Shown here piece by piece: positions 50,130-58,468 of a stretch of DNA of 64,000 bases. The DNA is from Mariniphaga sp041686935. Lineage in GTDB: Bacteria; Bacteroidota; Bacteroidia; Bacteroidales; Prolixibacteraceae. Within the stretch, counting starts at the first letter, position 1, and the number at the start of each line of letters is the position of its first letter. The stretch covers positions 1-64,000 of the forward strand of contig JAWLCW010000023.1 in assembly GCA_041686935.1 (NCBI GenBank), read 5' to 3'. The position numbers and the translations under genes are program-made. Under the pieces are notes generated by a model. The model saw only the letters and a list, made by a program, of their open reading frames with translations, made no database searches and was not told where the DNA came from.

Positions 50130-51252
50130 TCCAAACTACTCTTTTAATGTAATCGGTATAACTTAAAATTATACGCAGCACTTTATCCGAAACATTGGGC
50201 ATGGAATAATCTGCAACCTGGCGTAATGTGCGTTCTTCATTTCGCTTTTGTGTTTCCAGCACAGCCAATCCCTGAAGGATTCGTTCGGAATTCATCCCCA
50301 CCATCATGACCGATGCTTCTTCCATGGCTTCAGGACGTTCGTGTGCTTCGCGGATATTCAATGCCGGAAAGTTCAGAATGGATGATTCTTCGGAGATGGT
50401 GCCGCTGTCGGAAAGTACGGCTTTTGCATTTTTCTGCAGGTGGTTATAGTCATGAAAGCCCAAAGGTTTCATTAACTGAATTAAGGGATTGAATTCAATT
50501 CCTTTTTCGTTGATTTTGTTTCGTGTACGCGGATGTGTGGAAACAATAATGGGCAACTGGTATTTTTCTGCCATTAAGTTGAGCGACAAAACCAATTTGT
50601 CGAAGTTTGCTGAATTGATGTTCTCCTCACGGTGTGCAGACACAACAAAATACTTTTCATTTTCTAAGTTTAGTCGTTTAAGTACGTCTGATTTTTCAAT
50701 TTGTTCATTGTAAGTGGACAGCACTTCAAACATTGGACTGCCCGTTTTAATGACTCTGTCAGGCAATAAACCTTCGCGCAAAAGGTATTCCCTGGCAATA
50801 TCGCTATATGTGAGGTTTATGTCGGCGGTATGGTCCACAATTTTTCGATTTGTTTCTTCCGGCACACGTTGGTCGAAACACCGGTTTCCGGCTTCCATGT
50901 GGAAGATGGGAATGTGACGCTTTTTGGCCGGTATAGCACAAAGGCAACTATTCGTATCTCCAAGTACTAAAAATGCATCGGGTTTTTCTTTTTCCAAAAC
51001 CGGGTCAATATTGATGATAATCTGGCCAATTGTTGTAGTTGCATTGCTGCCGGCAGCGTTTAGAAAAAAGTCGGGCTTTCTTAATCCCAAATCATTAAAA
51101 AATACTTCATTTAATTCGTAATCATAGTTTTGGCCAGTATGCACCAAAATATGTTCGATGGACTCGGTTTCATCTAATTTCCGAATGACACACGAAAGCC
51201 GGATAATCTCCGGACGGGTGCCTACAACTGTTAGTACTTTTAGTTTCTTCAT
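50116..51252 (-). CDS. fnlC: UDP-HexNAc C2-epimerase, FnlC type
   Basis: A 378-residue non-hydrolysing UDP-GlcNAc 2-epimerase-family enzyme: VVGTRPEIIRLSCVIRKLDE, VHTGQNYDYELNEVFFNDLG, FLVLGDTNSCLCA, HMEAGNRCFDQRVPEETNRK, SAHREENI and LSDSGTISEESS. In the L-FucNAc pathway FnlC converts UDP-2-acetamido-2,6-dideoxy-L-talose to UDP-L-FucNAc. The assignment to FnlC rather than WecB rests on FRCFD-like NRCFDQRVPEE and on fnlB and fnlA nearby. Confidence 0.9.
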   Translation of the reverse strand: MKKLKVLTVVGTRPEIIRLSCVIRKLDETESIEHILVHTGQNYDYELNEVFFNDLGLRKPDFFLNAAGSNATTTIGQIIINIDPVLEKEKPDAFLVLGDTNSCLCAIPAKKRHIPIFHMEAGNRCFDQRVPEETNRKIVDHTADINLTYSDIAREYLLREGLLPDRVIKTGSPMFEVLSTYNEQIEKSDVLKRLNLENEKYFVVSAHREENINSANFDKLVLSLNLMAEKYQLPIIVSTHPRTRNKINEKGIEFNPLIQLMKPLGFHDYNHLQKNAKAVLSDSGTISEESSILNFPALNIREAHERPEAMEEASVMMVGMNSERILQGLAVLETQKRNEERTLRQVADYSMPNVSDKVLRIILSYTDYIKRVVWNEQH

Positions 51253-51295
51253 TTTTCAGATATGAGATTTTTAGTATCAAGTATCAAGACAAAGA

Positions 51296-52435
51296 TCACA
51301 CTTTTTCAAAGAATGTGTCCGGATCATCCTGATTAAATTGTTCGTTAATCCAGAAGATGGTGTATAATTCTTCGTTGCCAATATTGGTAATGTTGTGGGT
51401 GTACCACACAGGCATGTCCACAAACGAGGGCTGATTGCCATCGAGTTCAAACGAAAGTACTTTATCGGTTCCTATTCTGCGAATTTCGATTCTGGCTTTT
51501 CCTTTGATAACAGCAAACCGTTCGGCTTTGCGGGTGTGGAAATGGTTACCGCGGGTAATGCCGGGCACGGTGGTGGAAAAACTCACCTGGCCGCCACTAT
51601 TCAGTTTTACGGTTTCAACAAAGGAACCGCGTTCATCGGTGTTTAGTTTCAGGTGGAATGGAAAAAATGCTTCATGGTCGATGTAGCTCAGGAATGTGTT
51701 GAACAGGTTCAGTTTAAATGGCGTGTCGAGTGCCGGGATTTCCCCTTTCCCAAAGTAATTATTTTTGTATTTTTTCAACAATTTCAAAAGTTGTGAGACT
51801 TTTGTTTCTGCTGTATGTTGAATTTTTATTTGCTGAATAACCACATTATCTTTTTGTTCCGAGTACACATTTTCAATAATGTCGATGATGTGTTTTACCA
51901 GTTCACCCACATAAATGAGTTTCATTTCGCCGTCCACCTCTATTTTAGGCGTTTCGCTGTGGGTAAGTTGGTGGCAAAATGTGGCCACTACCGAATTATA
52001 ATAAGGATGTCCGAACGGTCCAAAAACATTTGGGATGATAAGCCCTGTAAACTGACTGTCATTTTTATCTGCCCATTTTTCCAGCAACTCCCGCCCTTCG
52101 CGTTTCGATTTTCCGTATAGGTTGTTACGTTCTTCCTGGGTTGAAGAACTGAACAGAATGTGTGGCGTAGAAGAGGTTTTTTCGCAGGCGGCAATCAGTT
52201 GATTTACCAGCCGGAGGTTGGTGTCGTAAATCACTTGCGGGTCGTTGTGGCGGTTCATGGCGGCGAGGTGGACGATAGCGTCACATTGTTTTACGAACTC
52301 TTCAAGCTTTTGGGTATCGCTGAAGAATTCATCCTCAAACGGAATGCGTTCAAACTTTCCGGGTAACAGGCCGAGGGTATTAAACAGGTGAGTGCCCACA
52401 AATCCGGCCTGTCCGGTTATACCTACTTTAATCAT
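51296..52435 (-). CDS. fnlB: FnlB-type bifunctional reductase with C-terminal cupin
   Basis: A 379-residue protein. Residues of about 1-245 are an SDR domain: VGITGQAGFVGTHLFN, HLAAMNRHNDPQVIYDTNLR, the catalytic Y-x-x-x-K as LYGKSKREG, and NVFGPFGHPYYNSVVATFCH. About 255-379 is a cupin with HTRKAERFAVIKGKARIEI and WYTHNITNIG. This SDR-cupin fusion is typical of FnlB/WbjC, which reduces the 4-keto intermediate after epimerisation in UDP-L-FucNAc synthesis. It lies 43 bases upstream of fnlC. Confidence 0.92.
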   Translation of the reverse strand: MIKVGITGQAGFVGTHLFNTLGLLPGKFERIPFEDEFFSDTQKLEEFVKQCDAIVHLAAMNRHNDPQVIYDTNLRLVNQLIAACEKTSSTPHILFSSSTQEERNNLYGKSKREGRELLEKWADKNDSQFTGLIIPNVFGPFGHPYYNSVVATFCHQLTHSETPKIEVDGEMKLIYVGELVKHIIDIIENVYSEQKDNVVIQQIKIQHTAETKVSQLLKLLKKYKNNYFGKGEIPALDTPFKLNLFNTFLSYIDHEAFFPFHLKLNTDERGSFVETVKLNSGGQVSFSTTVPGITRGNHFHTRKAERFAVIKGKARIEIRRIGTDKVLSFELDGNQPSFVDMPVWYTHNITNIGNEELYTIFWINEQFNQDDPDTFFEKV

Positions 52436-52451
52436 ATTGTTATTTTTTAAT

Positions 52452-52548
52452 GGAACGCTGGTTGCTATGGCAACACGCTGATTTTACTGATTTGCACTGA
52501 TTTCTTTATCTGTGTTCATCTGCACAATCCGTGTCATCTGCGTTCTAT
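52452..52548. repeat. Dispersed repeat (GGAACGCTGGTTGC...ATCTGCGTTC), copy 1
   Basis: Begins TGGAACGCTGGTTGCTATGG, contains TTGCTATGGCAA and ends with CGTGTCATCTGCGTTC. Further copies lie at 53069-53160 and in a row at 53583-53890; a partial copy is near 54925-54965. Confidence 0.85.
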
Positions 52549-52578
52549 TCTTTTATTATCTGTGTTCTATTCTTTTCC

Positions 52579-53031
52579 TCATTTACATTCTAATTTCTTC
52601 CAGTCGAACCACCATTCAGCCGGAAAACGAATATTTTCTTTTGCCGATTCTTCCAGGCTTTTATCAGAAAGTACCATGATTTCTGAATTGGGCTCCAGGG
52701 CTTTTAATCCGTTGGCATATCCTTTGGGAACAGCCAGGATTTCAGATGTTTCAACAGACAGAATATGGTATTCCGGTTTAAGGTTCATCGACGGATTTTC
52801 GAAATCATCAATTTTTACCCAGGCCACCACAAAACTGCCGGAAACCGGGAAAAAGTACTTTTTTTCCAACCGGTGCCCCTGCCAGGCGCGAACTACAGAA
52901 GTGCCGATGTGTTTAATCATGTAAAACCGTTGGACATCATCAAATTGAAAATCGTTGACAAAACGCATCATGCCGCGTTCGTCGATAAAATTACCTCCCT
53001 TAATTATTGTTGGTTTTTCAATCATAATCAT
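52579..53031 (-). CDS. Cupin-fold sugar epimerase/isomerase-like protein (WbuC/RmlC-like)
   Basis: A 150-residue single cupin: MRFVNDFQFDDVQRFYMIKH, SVVRAWQGHRLEKKYFFPVS, SEILAVPKGYANGLKALEPN and EIMVLSDKSLEESAKENIRF. It resembles dTDP-4-dehydrorhamnose 3,5-epimerase-like proteins in polysaccharide loci. L-FucNAc operons often include such a cupin (WbuC). An alternative start is the second Met (53025). The enzymatic reaction is not certain. Flanked on both sides by the GGAACGCTGG repeat family. Confidence 0.75.
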   Translation of the reverse strand: MIMIEKPTIIKGGNFIDERGMMRFVNDFQFDDVQRFYMIKHIGTSVVRAWQGHRLEKKYFFPVSGSFVVAWVKIDDFENPSMNLKPEYHILSVETSEILAVPKGYANGLKALEPNSEIMVLSDKSLEESAKENIRFPAEWWFDWKKLECK

Positions 53032-53068
53032 TTAAATATTAGAACGCTGATTTATAATTTTAATAATA

Positions 53069-53160
53069 GAACGCTGGTTGATATGGCAACACGCTGATTT
53101 TACTGATTTGCGCTGATTTTTATCAGCGTTTGCCTGCGCAATCAGGGGCATCTGCGTTCT
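53069..53160. repeat. GGAACGCTGG/ATCTGCGTTC repeat, copy 2
   Basis: GAACGCTGGTTGATATGGCA ... GGGGCATCTGCGTTC. It ends 12 bases before the stop of the GxxExxY gene. Confidence 0.8.
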
Positions 53161-53171
53161 GTTTATTTTTA

Positions 53172-53567
53172 TCATCTGCGTTCTTTTCTTTCATTTGAAA
53201 ATATTTTTCTTTTTATTTCAGGTTTTTCTCCAAAGTTAAGTAATAAACCTACTTCTATTTCTGTTGCTTTCAGATAATTCACCAATTGAATTTCATGTTT
53301 TTCACCGATTGTTTCTGCAGCTTTCAGTTCAATGATAACCTGGTTTTCAACCAATAAATCTGCAAAATATTCACCAACCAGTTCACTTTCATAAAATACA
53401 TTAATTGGAACCTGACAATTAACCTTGAAACCTGCTTTTTCCAATTCGTATTTCAAAGCTTTCTCATATACTTTTTCAAGAAAGCCGTAACCCAAAGTAT
53501 TGAAAACTTTATAAAACCGATTGATGATTTCACCAGTTAAGTCGCTGTGTTTATAGTTCTGATTCAT
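53172..53567 (-). CDS. GxxExxY protein (PD-(D/E)xK nuclease-like)
   Basis: A 131-residue GxxExxY-family protein. The hallmark is LGYGFLEKVYEKALKYELEK near residue 27 (G-x-x-E-x-x-Y), then VGEYFADLLVENQVIIELKA, whose D-x(n)-ExK pattern matches a PD-(D/E)xK nuclease core, and HEIQLVNYLKATEIEVGLLL. The function of the family is not established. It interrupts the fnl gene cluster and is directly flanked by repeat copies (ending 53160 and starting 53583), so gene and repeat may travel together. Confidence 0.9.
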   Translation of the reverse strand: MNQNYKHSDLTGEIINRFYKVFNTLGYGFLEKVYEKALKYELEKAGFKVNCQVPINVFYESELVGEYFADLLVENQVIIELKAAETIGEKHEIQLVNYLKATEIEVGLLLNFGEKPEIKRKIFSNERKERR

Positions 53568-53582
53568 GATGTATTATTTTAA

Positions 53583-53890
53583 TGGAACGCAGATCAAGCT
53601 GATTGGGCTGATTCGCGCTGATTTTTTAACTGTCATCTGCGTTCATTTTCTTTGGAACGCTGGTTGCTATGGCAACGCTGATTAAGCTGATATTCACGGA
53701 TTTTTTTATCTGCGTTCATCTTCAAAATCTGTGTCATCTGTGTTCTATCTTTTTTGGTACCTGTTTTTTTTGGAACACTGGTTGCTATGGCAACACGCTG
53801 ATTAAGCTGATTTACACTGATTCTTTTATCTGAGTTCATCCGCAAAATCAGCGTCATCTGCGTTCTATTCTTTTCGTCATCTGTGTTCAA
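53583..53890. repeat. Three adjacent GGAACGCTGG/ATCTGCGTTC repeat copies
   Basis: Copies at 53583-53646 (short), 53654-53745 and 53771-53867, each from GGAACGC to a GTTC end, with the central TTGCTATGGCAA palindrome in the two full ones. The open minus-strand frame across 53633-53890 is only the translation of the repeats. The block ends at the fnlA stop. Confidence 0.85.
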
Positions 53891-54913
53891 TTAATCATCC
53901 TCCCCAAGTACATCCCTTGTAATCATCGGCAGTTTCAGCAACAGTTCCTGCATGCCTTCCACATCCAGACGGCGGGTGTTGTGCGAGTGGTAATCTTCCA
54001 GTTTGGAAATAAGTTCTTCACCTACTTCGAAATACTTGTCGTAGTTCAGGTCGCGCACGTCGGCAGGAATGCGGAAGTAGTTGCCCATGTCGATGTGTTT
54101 GGCCATCTCTTCGCGGGTAACCAGCGTTTCATACAATTTTTCGCCGTGGCGGGTGCCGATAATCCGGATTTTAGTATCGGTTTTGTACAACCCGTTAAGC
54201 GCCTGTGCCAGCACATCAAGTGTGGCAGCCGGAGCTTTCTGCACAAACAAATCGCCGTTTACCCCATGTTGAAAAGCATACAGTACCAAATCAATGGCAT
54301 CTTCCAGCGTCATCATAAAACGGGTCATGTTGGGGTCGGTAATGGTAATGTTTTTCCCTTCTTTCATCTGGTTTACCCATAAGGGAATAACCGAACCGCG
54401 GCTGGCCATTACGTTGCCGTAGCGGGTGCAGCATATAGTTGTGGCTGCTTCCGGTCCCAATGCACGGCCTTTGGCAATGGCTACCTTTTCCATTAATGCC
54501 TTGCTCATGCCCATGGCATTGATGGGATAAGCTGCTTTGTCGGTGCTGAGTACCACCACGTTTTTTACGCCATGCTGAATGGCCGAATCCAGTACGTTTT
54601 CGGTGCCGAATACGTTGGTTCGTACCGCTTGTGTGGGGAAAAACTCGCACGAAGGCACCTGCTTGAGTGCGGCAGCATGGAAGATAAAATCAACACCCGG
54701 CATGGCGCCATCCACGCTGCGTTTGTCGCGTACGTCGCCGATGTAAAATTTTACTTTTGGGTTTTTCAATCGGTGCCGCATGTCGTCTTGCTTTTTTTCG
54801 TCGCGACTGAAAATACGGATTTCCCTAATTTCCGAATCCAGAAACCGGTTGAGTACGGCATTGCCAAAAGAGCCTGTTCCGCCGGTGATTAAGAGTGTTT
54901 TGTTTTTAAACAT
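53891..54913 (-). CDS. fnlA: UDP-GlcNAc 4,6-dehydratase/5-epimerase, FnlA type
   Basis: A 340-residue SDR enzyme of the FnlA/WbjB/CapE group. Cofactor loop is TGGTGSFGNAVLNRFL, then RIFSRDEKKQDDMRHRLKNP, FIFHAAALKQVPSCEFFPTQ, and the catalytic VVLSTDKAAYPINAMGMSKA, with Met in place of Tyr. The end carries RIIGTRHGEKLYETLVTREE. It starts the UDP-L-FucNAc pathway from UDP-GlcNAc. It is complete and of normal length. Its products go to FnlB and FnlC encoded downstream, from which it is separated by the repeat/GxxExxY insert and the cupin gene. Confidence 0.95.
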   Translation of the reverse strand: MFKNKTLLITGGTGSFGNAVLNRFLDSEIREIRIFSRDEKKQDDMRHRLKNPKVKFYIGDVRDKRSVDGAMPGVDFIFHAAALKQVPSCEFFPTQAVRTNVFGTENVLDSAIQHGVKNVVVLSTDKAAYPINAMGMSKALMEKVAIAKGRALGPEAATTICCTRYGNVMASRGSVIPLWVNQMKEGKNITITDPNMTRFMMTLEDAIDLVLYAFQHGVNGDLFVQKAPAATLDVLAQALNGLYKTDTKIRIIGTRHGEKLYETLVTREEMAKHIDMGNYFRIPADVRDLNYDKYFEVGEELISKLEDYHSHNTRRLDVEGMQELLLKLPMITRDVLGEDD

Positions 54914-54988
54914 AGTTGACTAATATTAGAACGCAGATGACGCGGATGAAACAGATTTACACTGATTATTATATTTGTTTCAATGCAA

Positions 54989-56218
54989 TCATCCTGCTTT
55001 CCTGGTTAATAATTCATTATATAAATCTAAGTATTCCTGATACCTGTCTTCTTTTTTATAAAATTGGTTTGCTCTGTTAGTGCATGCACCGGTGTAATAA
55101 TCCTTACTCTTTTCTTTAATTTGTTCAATTGCCGAAACCAAGCCATTGATGTCACCTTTCTCAACTACAATACCTGTTGAATCATCTATTAATTCGGGAC
55201 TTGCGGTTGCATTATAAACAATGCCTGGAGTACCACAGGCAAATCCTTCTACAGTGGTCATACCAAAAGTTTCTTCATAAGAAATATTTAAGACCACATC
55301 TGCCGTGGAATAGAATTGAACCAATTCATCAACATTTTCTGTTCTTTCAATTCCAAGAATGTTTTTGGGAAGTGTTTTGATTTGTTCATTACTAAGTCCA
55401 ACTAAAATTATTTGGTACCCTGAATCTAATTTTTTACTTAATTTAATAAAGTCCTTTAACCCTTTTCGTGGACTCCAATCACTTGCAACTCCCAGCAAAA
55501 CAAATTTGCCTGATAAATTGTATTTTGTTCGGATTGTTTGAGTTGAGACCGGATGAAAAACAGTGGTATTGATACCATTTTGGATAACCCGAATGGTATT
55601 ATTTTTTAAAAAAGACTGCTTTACAATATTTGCCAGCCATTGTGAAACCGGTACAAGGGTTAAATTGGGCAGGGAAGAAAAAAGTTCCTTTTTTAGCTTG
55701 TAGTTCTTTTTTGAGCGGTCCAATAAATAGCTGGCCGGATAGGTTGATTTTTGCGGACACTGAAAACATTGTGTTTTCCATTTTTCACAACCAACAAAAT
55801 CAAAATATACACAATGGCCGGTAACAGGCCAGCAATCATGTAGTGTCCAGACAACTGGAATGTTTGACTTTTTCAAAAAGCAAAACAATATTTCAATATT
55901 TAGGTAATACCCATGTAGATTGTGTAAGTGAATTACATTGGGTTTAATTTTTTCTATTTGTTGTACCAACTTTTTTGTGGCTGATTTTGAGGCCAGGCCG
56001 TGCCTGTCGAATAAGCGGGTTTGCAGTCCCTGCATTCTCATGTCCCAGTCATTTCCGATTTTAATTAATTCCGATTTACTAGGGCATTCATTTCTTCCAT
56101 AGGCAATGTAACTCTTCCAACCATTTGCCTTAGCTGTTTGTCCTATTTCTTCGGCAATGCGGCCGGTGGAGCCGGAATTGACAACAACGTTTATTTGAAG
56201 GAGTGTATTCATATTCAC
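54989..56218 (-). CDS. GT4-family glycosyltransferase
   Basis: A 409-residue GT-B enzyme. It has NVVVNSGSTGRIAEEIGQTA at the start, NVIHLHNLHGYYLNIEILFC and VWTLHDCWPVTGHCVYFDFV in the acceptor half, FVLLGVASDWSPRKGLKDFI at the domain switch, and NISYEETFGMTTVEGFACGT (the E-x7-E donor motif) near residue 325. A Cys cluster (GCEKWKTQCFQCP) is shared with WcaC-like colanic acid transferases. It overlaps the polymerase by four bases. The acceptor and donor sugars are unknown. Confidence 0.92.
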   Translation of the reverse strand: MNMNTLLQINVVVNSGSTGRIAEEIGQTAKANGWKSYIAYGRNECPSKSELIKIGNDWDMRMQGLQTRLFDRHGLASKSATKKLVQQIEKIKPNVIHLHNLHGYYLNIEILFCFLKKSNIPVVWTLHDCWPVTGHCVYFDFVGCEKWKTQCFQCPQKSTYPASYLLDRSKKNYKLKKELFSSLPNLTLVPVSQWLANIVKQSFLKNNTIRVIQNGINTTVFHPVSTQTIRTKYNLSGKFVLLGVASDWSPRKGLKDFIKLSKKLDSGYQIILVGLSNEQIKTLPKNILGIERTENVDELVQFYSTADVVLNISYEETFGMTTVEGFACGTPGIVYNATASPELIDDSTGIVVEKGDINGLVSAIEQIKEKSKDYYTGACTNRANQFYKKEDRYQEYLDLYNELLTRKAG

Positions 56219-57537
56219 CTTCTGTTTAGTATTTTTCGAACGATTAAAAAAGAGAAGACAAATGTTAAGGTATAAGAAAATCCACTCATTAAGTCTCCTC
56301 GTAAAATAAAGATGGTCATCCCAATTATCAAATAATATATAATTTTAAAATAATTATTTTTATCTCGGTGAATTAATGTCCAATATGTTTTATCAAAAAT
56401 TGCTGTAAAATATGCAAAAGCAATGATAAAAAGGAAAACACCTAAGAACCCAAAATTGATATAACCCTCAGCAAAAAAATTAGCAGAAGCATTTGGAAAA
56501 TAAATATGACCAAGTTCTGAAATATAAGCACCAGAACCAATGGGTTTATTAGTCCATATACTACGCGGTATCCAAAAAAGAAATACACCCAGAAGTTGTC
56601 TCCCCCATGTTATAATATCTTCTAAAACAATAATTGCAAAATTTTGATAACTATCAAAATGCCCTTGCAAAAACATATTAAAGTCAAGTCCAAATTTAAT
56701 TTGAGTATTACTTGTGAAATACCTGAAATTATTTAAAAAAGGAAAAATAAATAATAAACCGGCAGTTATCGTAATGGACAATACGTGTGTTCCTTTAAAC
56801 AAAGGAAATACGATTAGAAAAAATGGAATATATAAAGCAGCTACCTCAAAACGAGCCATTCCCAATGGAAATGTTGTAATAATAGCAAGTGAAAAAAGAA
56901 TCAAAAGAACTAATTTATTTCTTTTTGGTAAGATGTAATAATATAAAAAACTAAGCATTGAAATTGGACGAATTAATCGAGCAATAATTAATGACATTCC
57001 TAATGTTTCAGAAGTTTTTGATGAAAATTCCCCACCACGAAACAACATGCTTAATATACTGTAATTATTTGACCTGTATACTATAAAAAAAGAAAACGCA
57101 CTGATTAGAAGGATGTAAAGATTTGTTCGTAATATACCACTCGACTTCAGTTTTGAAGATAAAGAAAATGATGCAATTTTATTAGGAATCTTTTTTTTAT
57201 AAAACATTTTGTAAAAAAGTTCATAAAGAAGAAAAATAAGAATTAGAATAATATTCATTGCTGTATATTCTTCATCCTTCAATATTGTTGCACCATTAAT
57301 TGAAACTTTATTAAAATGTTGCAGTAAAGGTGCAAATCCAAAAAAGAATAAAGAAAACAGGTAAAACATTTTTTTTAATGAATAGGGATGTTTTTTATTT
57401 GAAAAAATTTGAACAATTGAAAATACCTGGATGACATACGAGCTTAAAAATACAGACGAAGAATAACTAAAATTCCCTTCTATATATAAAAAAATAAAAA
57501 TTAAAATAGAAAATGTTATAATAAGCAACTTATTCAT
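56215..57537 (-). CDS. wzy: Wzy-type O-antigen/capsule repeat-unit polymerase
   Basis: A multi-pass membrane protein of about 440 residues. The start at 57537 (MNKLLIITFSILIFIFLYIE) is preferred because it follows the previous stop by 10 bases; the open frame extends upstream to 57663 inside the neighbouring gene. At least ten hydrophobic segments are visible, with a large loop around LRPISMLSFLYYYILPKRNK to GQHFDSYQNF-type residues and a periplasmic stretch WIPRSIWTNKPIGSGAYISE. Wzy proteins are too divergent for a motif-based call; topology, size and neighbours (flippase, transferases) support it. It would join lipid-linked repeat units in the periplasm. Confidence 0.82.
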   Translation of the reverse strand: MNKLLIITFSILIFIFLYIEGNFSYSSSVFLSSYVIQVFSIVQIFSNKKHPYSLKKMFYLFSLFFFGFAPLLQHFNKVSINGATILKDEEYTAMNIILILIFLLYELFYKMFYKKKIPNKIASFSLSSKLKSSGILRTNLYILLISAFSFFIVYRSNNYSILSMLFRGGEFSSKTSETLGMSLIIARLIRPISMLSFLYYYILPKRNKLVLLILFSLAIITTFPLGMARFEVAALYIPFFLIVFPLFKGTHVLSITITAGLLFIFPFLNNFRYFTSNTQIKFGLDFNMFLQGHFDSYQNFAIIVLEDIITWGRQLLGVFLFWIPRSIWTNKPIGSGAYISELGHIYFPNASANFFAEGYINFGFLGVFLFIIAFAYFTAIFDKTYWTLIHRDKNNYFKIIYYLIIGMTIFILRGDLMSGFSYTLTFVFSFLIVRKILNRR

Positions 57538-57547
57538 TGGAAATAAA

Positions 57548-58468
57548 CTATTTACTTTTAATAGTTTCAAAAATATTTTGAAAATTATTATTGGACAAAT
57601 TGTACTCTTTAAAATTTGGTATATTTTGAAAATATAACATTGCTGAACTTGTCTGGTGAACAATAATTAAGGTGTTTGAATTATTCGCAATTTCGGCAAT
57701 TAATATTTCTGCCGGTAAAGAATTTGTAATTGTAATATCAAAGTACTTTTCAATACCTGTTTTATTTTTGATATGCGGATGTGGTTTAAGAATTTTAATG
57801 TGGTCAGGATATTTTTGCATAATTTCAATATACTTTGAATTTATTTCCCATGAGGTTAAATAAATTAAAACATCTTTTCCTTTTATTTTTTGTAAAATCT
57901 GGGTTGGAAATAAAGTTGAAATTTCGGGTAAAATAGTCAAATGCTGCTGAAAACCAGTTTTAAAAGGTAATACTTGTTTTTTAGTATTTGGTGAAACCAA
58001 TTTTAAAAAAATATCCGGATGATATAAATAAATTCCTTTGGTCCTGTTAAATCCACCAAGGTGATTGTATCCTAAATATGAATCAAAAAAATTTATTGTT
58101 TTTTGCCGAATGGTATTATTTAAACGAATTGTTTTTCTGTAGTTGCCAAACCCCTCTTCATAAACGTAAATTTTAACAGGATACAGTGTATATAAAATTA
58201 ACCGGTTTACTATAGCAAAGTCTGTATCTACAAATAGTTTACTATACTTCCTTTTTCGAAATAACACGTATATTAAAGCAAGGTACCGGTTTTTGAATTT
58301 TAATATTTGATTCCAGTTTCTTGAGAATTGTTTCACATTTTGATGAAACTCATCAACATTGGCAAAGTAATTAATGAGCAGACAATCTTTAACTGAATCA
58401 TCCGGAATATTTGTTGCGTTAATGTATTGCAGTGGTTTGGTTATAATATATGCACTTTTTTTCATCAT
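57548..58468 (-). CDS. Polysialyltransferase-like protein (candidate pseudaminic acid transferase)
   Basis: A 306-residue protein resembling the alpha-2,8-polysialyltransferase/GT52 group. Features: AYIITKPLQYINATNIPDD at the start, YPVKIYVYEEGFGNYRK near residue 98, KILKPHPHIKNKTGIEKYFD near 225 (the HP motif), and IIVHQTSSAMLYF near 268 (the S/T-rich donor motif). These enzymes use CMP-activated nonulosonic acids as donors. With the pse genes in the same operon the likely donor is CMP-pseudaminic acid. Overlaps the upstream lipoprotein by four bases. The family call is moderate. Confidence 0.7.
   Translation of the reverse strand: MMKKSAYIITKPLQYINATNIPDDSVKDCLLINYFANVDEFHQNVKQFSRNWNQILKFKNRYLALIYVLFRKRKYSKLFVDTDFAIVNRLILYTLYPVKIYVYEEGFGNYRKTIRLNNTIRQKTINFFDSYLGYNHLGGFNRTKGIYLYHPDIFLKLVSPNTKKQVLPFKTGFQQHLTILPEISTLFPTQILQKIKGKDVLIYLTSWEINSKYIEIMQKYPDHIKILKPHPHIKNKTGIEKYFDITITNSLPAEILIAEIANNSNTLIIVHQTSSAMLYFQNIPNFKEYNLSNNNFQNIFETIKSK

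Noticed and set aside
53633..53890. An 85-codon minus-strand open frame
   Set aside because: It is the translation of two or three copies of the GGAACGCTGG/ATCTGCGTTC repeat, with the same peptide motifs recurring (DRTQMT...NADKK); there is no independent protein signal.
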